Origin: Triglochin maritima
Lineage: Eukaryota > Streptophyta > Magnoliopsida > Alismatales > Juncaginaceae
DNA length: 64,000 nucleotides
Direction: 5' to 3'
Assembly: GCA_963682175.1 (NCBI GenBank)
Contig: OY821775.1
Span: 14,170,501 to 14,234,500 of the forward strand
Each line of letters starts with the position of its first letter. The stretch's first letter is position 1. The translations under genes and the position numbers were made by a program. Below the pieces are notes generated by a model that was not told the origin of the DNA, did no database searches, and was given only the letters and a program-made list of their open reading frames with translations. Below are positions 1 to 11,946 of the stretch, one piece after another.

Positions 1-379
1 TACGAGTACAAAAGTTCAAAATACTTTTGCATGTAAGTGAGGAATTTGGTGGGAGAACTTGTGGAGAATGGGGTTGGGATATTTATTTTTGAGTGCTTAT
101 AGAACGTTATTGATGTATCATCTAGTCAGTCATCCACTTAGCTGCACAATCATCAAAAAGAAAGTACGCCTAATTTCGAAAAAATGGAAAAAACCATTAA
201 TCTTCCGTGCGACGGTTTCTTTTCTGACGCAGTGATAAGACCGGAAAATGACATCAAACTGACGCTTGTTGACATCCCGAAAAGCCTAAGGAAACAAGAA
301 TCATTTCTGATCTTTCTCATGCTCCCTTTCTCCCACATTCTCCGTTTGATACCTCCGGAAACACATCTTCGTCGACAAC

Positions 380-850
380 ATGGATTTGACAAACGAGACT
401 TCTACTTCAAGTGCGGTGGTGCACCAGGTTTGTAGTTTTATGTTTACAGTCTTTAAAATTGAAGGTTCTGATACGATTGGTCTTTTCTTAGGCTTCGACG
501 AATTACTTTCAAGCGTCCAAATGTTCGTGGACCCCAATAGAGAAGGTTTTGGGGAAGATGAAGGATGCAGAGAAAGACGACTTCTAGGCTACCCCCTTCG
601 GTCATTTCCTAAACCTCTCCAACATTCCCGTCGATAATGACATCGTCGACTGGTTCGTGGAACACTATGACCCCGACGAGGTAAGGTTGATGATCGACTC
701 TGGGGTAGTACACTTCACAGCAGAAGACGTCGCCCTACTTTTGGGGCTAAGATTACGTGGGAAGGTTGTAAGGATGTAGCCGAAAGAAGTCGCAACCCGG
801 ACGGGGGAGATTCTGACCAAATTAAACTTCATACGTGTGGTTTAATTTGA
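380..850 (+). pseudogene. Transposon-associated plant-mobile-domain-like gene, broken
   Basis: A short first exon (380-427, beginning MDLTNETSTSSAVVHQ) ends at a GT donor. A second exon opens after a TTAG acceptor at 492 in the same phase. Exon 2 encodes a stretch with NIPVDNDIVDWFVEHYDPDE and then HFTAEDVALLLGLRLRGK, which resembles the N-terminal domain of plant transposon proteins of the plant-mobile-domain / Ulp1-associated kind (family resemblance, not an alignment). In-frame TAG stops at 585-587 and 777-779 break it. It faces the decayed FAR1-type transposase at 2.2-4.7 kb and is probably cargo of the same element. The fold assignment is uncertain. Confidence 0.45.
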
Positions 851-1009
851 ATTAAAGTAGTGGTTTGTAAATTAATTTGAATTAAAGTAGTGGTTTGTAA
901 ATTAACAAATACATTTTAGATTGCAAATTTTAAGTTTTCTTACTTCGTAGTAATATTGTACACATGTATGTAGGTTGATCGATGGGTCAGCGCGAACCCT
1001 TACTCAGAA

Positions 1010-1600
1010 GAGAACAAAAACACAATTAAAAGGGAAAAACACCAACTTAAAAAGTTCAAACGCCCACCTAAAAAGGACAAATTCAAATTAAAAGGGTCAG
1101 GCACTTCCTTAAGAAAGACAAATGCCTACTTATAAAGTACAAACCCCTACTTAAAAAGGTACAAGCTCATTTACGACATCCTCCCACAGATGGCCACATG
1201 TATGTAGGTTGATCGATGCGGCAGCGCGAATCCTTACTTAGAAAGAACAAAAACCCACTTAAAAGGGAAAACAACAACTTAAAAGGTTCAAACGTCCACC
1301 TAAAAATGACAAATTCAAATTAAAAGGTCAGACACTTCCTTAAGAAAGACAAACGCCTACTTATAAAGTACAAACCCCTACTTAAAAAGGTACAAGCTCA
1401 TTTACGACATCCTCCCATAGAAGGTCACATGTATGTAGGTTGATCGATGCAGTAGCGCGAACCCTTACTTAAAAAGAACAAAAACCCACTTAAAAAGGAA
1501 AAATGCAAACTTAAAAAGTTCAAACGCCCACTTAAAAAGGACATACCCCTACTTAAAAGGTACAAACTCATTTACAAATTTCTCATTCATGGGAACAAAA
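1010..1600 (+). repeat. Tandem array of about 21-bp ACTTAAAAAGGACAAA units
   Basis: Units of the form ACTTAAAAAGGACAAACGCCC recur with small changes. A larger repeat of about 240 bp is also visible: the block starting ATGTATGTAGGTTGATCGATG occurs near 965, 1200 and 1432, each followed by the same series of units. Read in one frame each unit gives a lysine-rich heptad (LKKDKRP-like). The same unit type, mostly in the opposite orientation, makes up the array at 42.0-43.1 kb, so the two loci share a repeat family. Confidence 0.75.
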
Positions 1601-2245
1601 ACGTTCTTACAAAGGCAATGTGTACTTAATGACAGAAAATGTGTTTTCTCCCATAGTTAAGGAGCATGATGCTTGTAATATAACTTCATGTCCCAATCGT
1701 CAAAATCTGGATCCCCTGGTCTAGGCGTGATTTGATGCAGGGGAGATTTGCCCTTCCTTCGATACTTGCTCTTCTCTACTTTGAGGCCATTTTTTGGCTT
1801 CTTTGAAGTATTTTCTCGGCTAAAGAAACTCGACGTCTCGTAGGCGGTCTTCCTGGACGGGTGTCCTTATCTTGATTGCACAAACAGGTACCGCCAGGCA
1901 CAACTTCATCGACTATGGGAGGGCTCTGGGTAATGTTCATACGTGACCTCAATCACTTCATACACTTCACGACATTAAGATACATTTCATGAGAAATGAA
2001 TGCTTCCTGTGCGATCCAAAGAGCACGACCCATTATGTCGGCGTGACGACGCAGCGCATCCTTCTCCATCACGACATCGTCTTGGTACATCTTGTCTCGA
2101 TAGCTCCTTCGAATATCCTTCCACCAACGATTTGTGATGTAAGACTGCGGGAGTAATCTATTAGGATTTATGCGTGCAAATACGACCAGCACGTGGCAAC
2201 AAAGAAGATCAACGTGCTAAAACTGTCTACAATCGCATGTAAAGT

Positions 2246-4690
2246 TCAGACTTGTCTTTTGTACAATGAAACGTTTCGATAATAGATGCTCACCAGTCCA
2301 TACACGTTCAGTGACCTTGTAATACAACACGTCGTCCGATTAGAACTCCTCGGTAGGTCGTAGTTCATCATCTTACCAATTTGTAACTGGACTTTCTTGA
2401 AAACCCCTACAGTATACAACTCGCTCATTTGCCTCTCGAAGGGATATATTGAGACCAATTGTGGTTTCTTATGCAGGCAATCGAAATCTGATTGAGCTTC
2501 CTTCTTGTACTTGTGATGGAGAGCAAATTCGTATTGTTGAACGAACTGCTTAAGGGTGGTTTTTGAAGATAAGTACTTGTCGAAGAACACGTTCATACTT
2601 TCGCTTCTTTGGGTAGAAGTCATTCCTACGAAAAAGCAATCACTCAAGTAAGCAGGTACCCAAGACTCACGGATACCGTAAATCGTTTGGAGTCAGCTAT
2701 GGTTTTGAAGGTCAAAATCAACCAGGAAATCGTGCCAATTCCGCTCAAATTCAACTGGGTTTTTTGAGCCGTACAATCAATTTTAGATCAAATAACATGT
2801 GTTGGGGATACTGCATAGACAACTTCACCGGAGCTTTGTTCATTATGTCCCAAATGCAAAATCGGTGTCTGGCATTTGGGAAGACATTCCTTACAGCAGC
2901 AATAATGGCGACACATTGGTCCGTTATGATAGCTGGTGAAGGGATATCTGCACAAACACAGATATTTTAGGGAAAAAGAAAATCGCTAAAAAGGAAACGA
3001 CAAAACTTAAAAATGACAAATTGAGTATTAAAAAGTACCAATCAATTGTTAAAAGGTACAATCCTAACATCGTGATGCGACAAGAACATTGTCTGACTAC
3101 GGATAATTAAAAAGTACAAGCTATAATACTAAAATGGATCAATCGTAAGGTAAAAAGTACAAACTCTTTCTTAAAAGGGACAAGCCCAACACCATCAAAA
3201 CGAGATACTCATCCCTCCACTGTAAAATATTAAAAAGGGCTAACTCATTCTTAAAAAAGATAATTCGTTACTTAAAAAGTACAAAACCCACTAACATACA
3301 TACGACAAGAACATCTCCCGACTACGGATACTTAAAAAGTACACCCTAACATACTAAAAAGGACAACTCATCAGGTAAAATGGAGAAATCATAAGGTAAA
3401 AAGGACAAGCCCCAACACCATCAATACGAGTACAAACTCTTGAAACGTACCGCCCATACACGAAAGCCACATCTGGAACAACCATATGTAATTTTCAGTG
3501 GTATCACAGGACAAGAAAGCGCAATCGAGCAACACATACTCGAAAATGGTGATTAACTCCTACAAATGGTGAAAAGGGCATGTCGTATTTGTTTGTGTGG
3601 TACGTAGTGTCAAAACATATAGCATCCCCGAAGTATGAATAGAAAACTCTAGAACGGCAGTCAACCTAGAAAACATTCATTAGTCTTTCGTCGTCATCCA
3701 TATCCATGACATAGAAAAAACATTGAATCAATCTTTTACATCTTAATGAAATAGTTCTGAAGAGCTTGTGCATCGCCGGGTCCCATTTTCAAATTCCTGA
3801 CTTCGGTTATAACACTCCTGCGAACACAATATATTATTAAGGACTGAGATTTCCTTAAACACAATGACGACCAAAACAAAACAAACCTTAAGTCCCTATC
3901 GTTAAAAGTAAGTTTGTCATGCCCTCCAGTCTCGACAACAAACGATTGCATGGTCTTAGCAGCGGAGATCCCAGAAGTATCATTGCACGCTATTCGTGCA
4001 ATTGCGGTCTCAGGTACAAAACGTTTCTGTCTTAGAAAACACATCTGGTCCTCCTGAAGCATTTCATGGTTATGATTGAGATCGACAAAGTTAATATGGT
4101 AACCCCTTGCTGGGTTTCCGGAAACCTTGTTGTGAGTCGTGCACTAACTCTACTCGATAAACGTGACTTCATTATTCATTGACCTTGGTCTGTTGGTGTT
4201 TTGCCCTCTTTGGAACAAGTAAACGTAACCCGGGTAACAACATCACCTTCGTAATGAGTATGTCTTAACTTAACCCCAAAACCACAAGCATTAGCGCAGT
4301 CTGTGTAAAAGGTCTTTGCTTCATCGAAGGAGGGAAAACACATCTTCTCCTTAGGTACGTTTAAATGGATGTTTTCTTGTGTAAACATCTTTACAATTTC
4401 CATACTGTTAATGGAAAAAACTTTCAAAACGAAAAGAAAAGCACGAAGAAGAAAGGAAGAAGAAAGGTCGTCATTCTGTGCTCCTTCATAGGCTAGGGGG
4501 TTGGGAAAAGATGAAACATCAAAAGTATGGTGCAGGTAGGAGCGCCAAACTGGATGTTTCCAGTCTGATTTGAGACTCATTAAATGCGGTTGCCCCCCAC
4601 CTACTGCAAAAGGAAAAAACTGTGGAACTGGACATGTCCAACTCAGCAGCGTCCGCGCACAACGTCCCGGAAAGCGGCCAAAAAACATTT
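2246..4690 (-). pseudogene. FAR1/FRS-type MULE transposase, decayed
   Basis: Pieces of a FAR1-RELATED-SEQUENCE type protein appear in order on the minus strand. At 4176-4440 there is a FAR1 DNA-binding region (SFDEAKTFYTDCANACGFGV, then VTFTCSKEG). At 3736-4062 there is the linker with NDTSGISAAKTMQSFVVETG and GDAQALQNYFIKM. At 3430-3720 the MULE transposase core reads MDMDDDERLMNVF, stop, VDCRSR, then CFDTTYHTNKYDMPFSPFVG. At 2246-2647 the C-terminal half reads MTSTQRSESMNVFFDKYL. A TGG-to-TAG stop lies after NVF and frameshifts follow; a 21-bp repeat array (2960-3440) sits between the core and the C-terminal part. The known family includes both domesticated FHY3/FAR1 regulators and Jittery-like transposases; the decay and repeats favour a dead transposon. 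Confidence 0.75.
2960..3440 (+). repeat. Second 21-bp AAAAAGTACAAA-type array
   Basis: Degenerate units of TAAAAAGTACAAACTC / TAAAAAGGACAA type occupy the gap between the transposase core and its C-terminal piece. They are the same family as the array at 1010-1600 but more diverged. The position suggests a former intron of the transposase gene. Confidence 0.6.
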
Positions 4691-4739
4691 TCCTTTATTT
4701 TTTGTGCACGAGAGTGCTCTCATTGATTGAGAGAGAACA

Positions 4740-7060
4740 ATGGATTGAAGTGCGGAAAACCAACCACTCAAGATCTTGAGACAAGTGGTCTCTAGATTCT
4801 CTGGGTGGACGGAGGAAGAAGAAGGAGGAGAAGTTTTAGGGTTGAGAGGAGTTGCGGCGGATGAGGAGATGAAAGGATTTTTCTTATTAGGGTTTCGTCG
4901 ATTTACATTAGTATTTATACCCATCTAGTTGGGTAAACCCGTATACATATTCGGTTACACACATGTTCTTTGATATAGATCCGACTAAGTACCAACCCAC
5001 ATGATCCAACTACACTCAACAAGCTACAACATCTTTAACACATGAATCCATAATGGATCAGATGAGCCAGCCTTAGAAGTCATAGACCAAATCAGAAGTC
5101 GATTGCAATGGGCATGGTTGAAGCATGCACCAACACCTTGTTCCGTGGGCACAAGCTTCATCACACCTACATTGTGTGGCTTCATGGTGGTCTGATATCA
5201 TCATGGGTAATATTGTGTTTATTTGATGTAATGGGCTGCTGCTCAACATGAAGAGCATGAAATAAAATGTACGGTGAAGAGGCATTTTTAATTGTTGAAT
5301 TAAAACAAACACAACTTCAGAGTAAGAAAGCAGTGTTGAAGCCAATGACTAATAATTTAGATTTCGTAGGTGATCTGGTATCAGAATATGGCTTGGCCTT
5401 GGGAAAATTCGATTTCATAAAAAAATTGAAAACAATTTTCTTACACAGTCATTCCCTTTGTTTCCAATGAAGATGTCCACTAATACCTGGTCATTAACAC
5501 CTTTTTCAATGAAAATGTTCACTAATAGTCCATTCTTAGTATTGTGCTTAAAGCATAATTTTTTTACTTCATTAGCTTTGTTGTTATCGTCAATCTATCT
5601 TACTAAACAGACCACACATATCTAGGAACAGTTAAGGTCCGTTTGGACACTAATCTACGAAATCAATTTTGGGGTAAAATCTGATTTTCAAGAATCAATT
5701 TTTTAGTCAGATTTGATTTCAACCAATGAGGTGTTTTGATACAAGAGATTCTTAGAAAGACTAATTTACTAGAATACATTGTGGTCTGCTCCATCTTCTC
5801 CCTCGTCATTTTGCGAACTAAATTCTTCACCTCAAATTTCAATTTCCACAAAAAAATCTAACCTATTTCATTACTAATTTTCCTTAACATATCAAACAAG
5901 AAAAACAAACCAACCAATTTTTCCACCATTTTTTGTTGCAAACACAGAAGCAAAACACAAAAAAGAGGTGAAATAAGACGGTGTTGCGTGTAAAGTGGCC
6001 AGACAAAAACAAAGCTAAAAGAAAGGAGAAAATGGAGTTTATCGAGGAAATTGGACAAAAAAAAGGAAGACCGTCTTATTATCGCTAGACCTATATTATT
6101 TCATTAATTAATTAATTAAAACCATGTATATTCATTACTTGTGTTAGTGGGTAATTATTTTGACGGAAGAAACTACCCCACATAAAATCTATAAATAAAG
6201 ATTTTTTGTCCTAATTGTTGTCATAATTAATTTTCACCACCATCTTCCTAAATTTCTCCCAAAATTCAAGAGTATTATCCATCATCAAGTCTAGGGAAAA
6301 ACAATTGAAGATCAATTCTCTAAAGTTTCGTTTCCGCTTTGTATTCTTCAAGATGTCTTTGACATTTAATTGTAAGTATTTCTTTTATATTATTTTATAC
6401 AGAATTTAGTAGTAGATCTTGATTATTTGATTATGTTCTTGATGTATTTGAACACACTTAAATCTAACATACCCTCGTTGCATGGAGATCCATTTTAGAA
6501 AATGACAAGAAACTCGTCGTATCTTTGCCACCTAAATCGAAAATGATCCAGAAAAATAAAGAAAGGGTTTTGGTGTTGGATGAGCTAGGGTAGGAGGTTG
6601 TGTAAAGTCATCACAACCCAAGAAGAAACTAGTAGGACAATATCTGTAGCAAGTTGAACTTGCTGGTTGTGGTAATAATAACTGTTTTGTATATAAATAT
6701 TGTCTAATTGTAGGACAATATCAATTTAGCAAGTATCAGGAAACAGTTTCTGCAGTTCAATAAATCAATTAGGCAAGCCACAACACATGCCTTGTCATAG
6801 AAAGTAACATTACTTGGAGTGTTAGTATTTAAGAACAATGCATTTCTTGTGAATGATGTGTGTGAAATCAGTATTCAGCTGCATGCCAAAAGTACTGAAC
6901 AATAGACAACAAATATTGGAATTACAAGCATAAACTTGTGATTCTTTAACTACACATTTACAACCTAAGAAGTAAGCGTATCCGAATTTCACCTTTATGA
7001 GCTTTCCATTAATTTCAAATTTTCTGCTACAATACAAGCTCTGGATCCAGAGCTACATAT
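4740..7060. other. Intergenic region between decayed MULE and PIN gene
   Basis: No gene is recognisable. The stretch is AT-rich with short, unconvincing open frames. GGTCCGTTTGGACAC at 5636-5650 resembles the end of a plant hAT/Harbinger MITE, but I find no matching right end. A short inverted pair (AATAAGACGGT near 5973, ACCGTCTTATT near 6068) may be a small foldback. A degenerate copy of the last PIN exon lies at about 6605-6660. Confidence 0.5.
6605..6660 (-). pseudogene. Degenerate duplicate of the last PIN exon
   Basis: AGTCATCACAACCCAAGAA at about 6606-6624 is identical to 7069-7087, which spans the PIN stop codon and the codons for FLLGL. Read on the minus strand the match extends weakly upstream, and the second Tyr codon of GYYFLLGL is a TAG stop here. 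This looks like a decayed partial tandem duplication of the 3' end of the gene. Confidence 0.45.
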
Positions 7061-7073
7061 ACTGAGGAAGTCA

Positions 7074-8844
7074 TCACAACCCAAGAAGGAAATAGTACCC
7101 CAAAGATATTGGGACTGCAACTAACATGCCTAAAATGACACTGCAGTCAAAACAAAATTAGATTTTAGTGTGGAACTATGAAAAAATTGAATTTAAATCA
7201 TAATATCAATTACCTGGTGCTTAAAATATCTGGATGTAGATCATACTCCTTAGCAAATACAAATGGTACAATTCCCTGGGGAAGAGCAGCCTGTGAAATG
7301 GAAAAACTGCATTCATTTCTCAGATTTGCTATGTAAATGGATTAGTAATGGGATGAGGAGATGTGATATGTTGTGTTTATAAGCTTGATTTTTTTATAGA
7401 TGATCTTCCAAGAGAGGGAAATTAACCTGCACTATTGCCACATTCAGTAGTGTGCTCCTCATTCCAATTGCATAAGAAAAAAGTGCCATCAATCCAGGTC
7501 CTAATAAAAATCTGATGATCATAGATGAGAATAGCAACCGAGCCCCACATGCTATGATTTTGGATTGTGATGCCATGAAGAGACCTAGAGAAAGGATAAT
7601 GGATACCATAACTTGTAATGGATTGTTTGGAACACCTAGATGTCTGTAATATTCATTGCAATTTGCAATACAAACCTATGCTGAACATTGCCATTCCGAG
7701 CCCCCCATCTGCCATTATTGAGATGGAGTTGCCCACAATCTTTGGTAGATGAATTTCCCACCTGCAGTATATTTAGACCTGTGAACTGATGAATACAGTG
7801 ATGCTTAGCCTCTAGAGCAACCCTTATTTTGTATTGACCAAAACTTTCGTCAGCATCCTACTGGATCAGAATTCCTACCTGAAGCTGATCAGAGCCCAGG
7901 CAAGACCCCCGAAACTTGCATAAGTATTAGGATTTGTCATAAGTTTTTTCCAGACCATCAACAAAATAAGACTACTTCTCTTCTTCTTCTTTGAGACAGC
8001 AACCTGCACTCCCTGCTCGCCGTCGATAGCTTGTTCCTCAATGGATCCTTGTCCTTCTACAAGAAGTTAGTAGATTAACGTACTTTGTGTCATTTCAGTG
8101 TGTTCTATGTTTGACATTTCATTAAATTTTTTGACCAATGGAATCAAGAGATAATAGCTTAATGAGTTGTATTATCTTAGAACAGTCAGTGCAATTTGGA
8201 CAATTTTTTGAATTCCGTTCTATTATGTGATGGTTGAGTGTTTTTTTCTGTAACAAAAGCAAATATGAGTTAAAGAGGAAGAGATCAATCATTTTCTTGT
8301 TTTTGTTTATGTGGTTGATCGGATTTAGAAAAATACCTGTGTTTTCTGTTGCCTGAGCTCCAACTGATGCCATTGCAGCTCTGAATTCAAACAAAAACAA
8401 CAGCAGAGTATACCAAATTATACTCTGCAACACAACTATCTGCCCTACAAGTTTTACATTTTCATCACCATACATGCCCTGTATTAGTGGGATCCCGACA
8501 ATAAGGGTATTAGGCAGTGTCGACACTGAGAATCCCGTAATCAACCAGTCCAGCCGACCCCCTGAGATGCGTTTATCAAGTAATGCAAATATCAATATGG
8601 CCACAACTTTCTGTAGAGCATCGGCAAGTATGAGCTTGACGTTCATCTGGTAAGGATTGCTGCTGGATATGACTCGAAACGACAGCAGAGGGACCGAAAT
8701 TTTGGATACAAACTTGTTGATCCCTGAGCATTGTTCCTTGGTGAAGATCTTCCACCATCTCAAGGAGCCGTAGGCTAATAACATGGCAGCATAGAGTGGG
8801 ACAGTAGCCACCACCACCTTGTAAATGTCTGCAAGAGACACCAT
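7074..8844 (-). CDS. PIN: Short-loop PIN auxin efflux carrier (PIN5/PIN8 type), six exons
   Basis: PIN-family auxin transporter. Coding exons, all joined in phase by GT-AG introns: 8337-8844, 7879-8056, 7676-7761, 7427-7584, 7214-7290 and 7074-7140, giving 357 residues. The first half carries [38 protein letters not shown] and [11 protein letters not shown]. After a loop of only about 45 residues the second half carries the NPNTY motif, [49 protein letters not shown] and the end GYYFLLGL. In known families a short central loop marks PIN5/PIN8 carriers, which act at the endoplasmic reticulum in intracellular auxin homeostasis; sequence favours PIN8-like. The ATG at 8842-8844 matches the family start; an in-frame ATG at 8875-8877 would add 11 residues. 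A TATATATT-like element lies about 80 bp upstream. No damage is visible. Confidence 0.93.
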
Positions 8845-8877
8845 GTTTTTGCCTGTTGCTGGTTGGAATGGGATCAA

Positions 8878-11007
8878 CCTTCCAATGTCTCCTTACATCT
8901 TATGTCAAGTCATCCATGTGTTGGTAAATATATGAGGATAAAGTGGATCCTGATGCTGACTTTCCCCAATAACAACTTTGTTGTCTGAGAACACTAATTG
9001 CTTAGGATGTCCAATCAGTTATGGAAAGGATTACGGCCCACAACATATGAAAATGGTTGAGTTTAGTTTTAACTATGCTTTTGTGATGCTCTTTGGTTGC
9101 GATGGTGATAGTGTATTACTATTACAGGCATGCCACCCGTTTTGCTTATCTTTTTTTCCGTTAATTGTTGTCTCTACCTTTTTCTTCAATTTCTCGACTA
9201 CTGCAGGGATAATACTACCCAATTTCATATCCGGACAGAACATTTACTTATTTCTTAATGTAGGTTAGTTTTTCTTAGTAAAGAGATGATTTTTTATGGC
9301 AATCAGGCAATGATACTAGCATAGTTTCTTGTCAAAAAAAGACTCGTTTTTTCTTTCCAAAAATAGAAGAAGTTGGTTGTCTAAGTGCCCCTTTTTGACC
9401 GATAAAATTGCTTTGCTTAGTGTTGATTGGAGAAGTAATTTTTGTCTCTGTGGGGGTTACACAGGTTAGCATTATTATTCCAAACTAGGTGTAGAATGCT
9501 GAAGCTATATTGGAATATGAAGGTCATTTCTTTAGATTGTTAAAGGTCTTAGGCTTTATTGCGAGACCATTTACTTGTTTCTAATTGTCTGTCATTGATC
9601 TCGACTAAAATAGAAGTCCAATTAGAGCCATGTTTTTTGTTCGGAAGGCTGTCAAATAAAGTAATCTTTCATGTTTCGCTTGGTGTAATTGTTAAGATGT
9701 TCATTTTCAGTACATTATCTATAAAACTTGAATCAGGTTAGACATGCATGTAATAACTAACTTAATGAAATGGGTGTGAGTGATTAGGAGTTTAATCCCT
9801 CTGGTTTTATTATCTATCATCCTCTGTGGAAGTGTAAATGGTGAAGGCAAGAATAAAGAAGTGAATTGCGGAGAAAGCAAAGGAGTGTAGATTTTACCCA
9901 ACAGGGCGGAACAGGACAATTTCGGAAAACTTTCGAAAGCATGCGAATAAGTGTTACGTGTAACTTGCTTTTATTTTTATTTTATTTTTTTTATATCAGG
10001 AACAGAAGGCCAGTCGAGGAGTACTTTTCCTTGTTTCCTTAGGATCACTGTTGTAACTCGTGGCATCCCTTGACTCAATGCGTTTCTTTTAATTTTCGTG
10101 AGTGGATTGAGTTTTTTTTTAATTTAAAGTTTCTGAGTTCAAATAGGTTTTGTCGAGTTTTAATTGAAAGTCTGTCTAAAGAATTAATCCTAGAATTTTT
10201 TATGATCAAAATTTAAGAATAATTACAAGCCAATAAGAAAAAAGTGGATCAGAAGTTCAATCTTTGCATGGATAATCCACCTAGGCGTGGTTTTGTTTTC
10301 GGTCGAGTTTGGGGTTTTGTTTATTGGTTTTGAAGGCTGCAAATTGGAACATCATATTTACTTGGTAGTTAGCTGTTATGAATTGAGTTGGTTACCTAAC
10401 TTTGAGGATACTACTTCCGTTCGTGTTAGCAGCGTAGTCAGTTGGTGATTGTAGATTGAGTTTCTTAGTTCCCAAACATGCATTGCTATTGATATTCTCG
10501 TGTAAAAAAACACTGTCCTGCTATTGCTTGTTGAGGTTAGTTGTATACGTATGCATGGGCATCAGAGAATGGAGCAAAGTTATTTAGAGATCATACTGAA
10601 ATGAGGTTGCCACCTCCTGCCACTCTTCACTTAACAAATTCTCACTTGGGATTATCGCTCAAACATCTCCCAACAATTTTCCTCGGCGTGATTAGATTAT
10701 CTAATCATTTATGTATGCTTAATCTACACTAACAAGAATCTCGTGTGGTGCGCGATTCTTTCTTCAAACGAAATCATGAACATATATAATGAAAAATGAG
10801 TATTAGACTCAATTGTGATAGTTACGTAAAAGTAAATTGTAGTACTTCTATCAAATCAATAATTGAATAAATTAATAAAACTTGCAAATCGCATTAAATA
10901 CCGTAAAACTGCTTATAAAGTCATTGAATAAAAAATATGCAATCTTAATGTTGGAGTCTTGGAGAAAAATTTCCAAGCTAAATTTGCAAAAATTAATGAT
11001 ATTTTAA
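8878..11007. other. Upstream region of the PIN gene, no gene seen
   Basis: AT-rich sequence with only short random open frames on both strands. It should contain the PIN promoter near its left end. I see no coding similarity, structural RNA or clear transposon ends up to the left end of MULE-1. Confidence 0.5.
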
Positions 11008-11300
11008 CTAAACTGTTATTTATCACCGGAAAATTACTTAAATCGTTTGTACCAATTACCATTTTGCTCTTCTGCTCTTTCTACTTATATAACTCTTCAT
11101 TTCACTCTCCTAACATCACTCTATTTTCGTATTACTCTCATATTCATACGAAAGAATGTCTCGGAGGCCAGCAAAAGAACCAGCAGATGCCCTCGACTAC
11201 TCGAATCTGGTAAAATGTCTTATTTAGTTTTTTTAATTTTAAAAAATAAAATAAAATTGGGTCGGACGTTCGAGGGAGACGCCCGACCCAACAGACCGAT

Positions 11301-11605
11301 ACAGTAAGTTCTTGATCTTCCTGGAATCCTTGGGTCAGTTTACCAACGTCTACCTGGTCATCCGAATATTTATCCTCAGTAGCTTCGACATTTCTCTGGA
11401 AATCTCTATTCGGTATACCAAAAGGGTATCAGTCATCCAAATATAATTAGTGGCGACTACTATATTCGGATGACCGATACACTGTCGGTACACCGAATAG
11501 AAATTTTCAGAGAACTGTCGAAGTTACTGAGGAAAAATATTCGGATGACCGGGTAGAGGTCGGTAAACCGACCCAAGGATTCCAGGAAGATCAAGAACTT
11601 ATTGT
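11301..11605. repeat. Inverted repeat with 145-bp arms and 15-nt loop
   Basis: The left arm 11301-11445 (starting near AGTTCTTGATCTTCCTGG) is the imperfect reverse complement of 11461-11605 (ending CCAGGAAGATCAAGAACT), without visible indels. A transcript would fold into one long hairpin. Part of the inner stem (TATTCGGATGACCGATAC, then TCGGTACACCGAA) recurs in MULE-3 near 44757-44790, so the foldback belongs to this MULE family. Confidence 0.85.
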
Positions 11606-11946
11606 CTCTACGATCACAATTCCTGATGGAAACTCAGTCATCTGAATGGAACATTTTCGGTAGACCGAGAAGCAAACGGTCGACCGTCCGAGACCTCACC
11701 AACTCACCAGATCCTGCGCCCGTAGTTACGGACGATCGAGACGAATTGGAAAACCGACCACGACCCCTGCTCCCACTACTGGAAAACCGAACACGACATC
11801 GCTCAACATACTCAAAGGCACTTGGGTCCCGACGTGTCGACTTCCCCTTGGTCGGCCTCGTACCTTAGTATTTTCTATCGGTTCTTGATAGTTTGACTAT
11901 TCCGGGTGTAACTGTGCATATAAAATACGAGAGACACTACGAATTA

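Noticed and set aside
5636..5790. MITE beginning GGTCCGTTTGGACAC
   Set aside because: No matching inverted right end or target duplication was found nearby.
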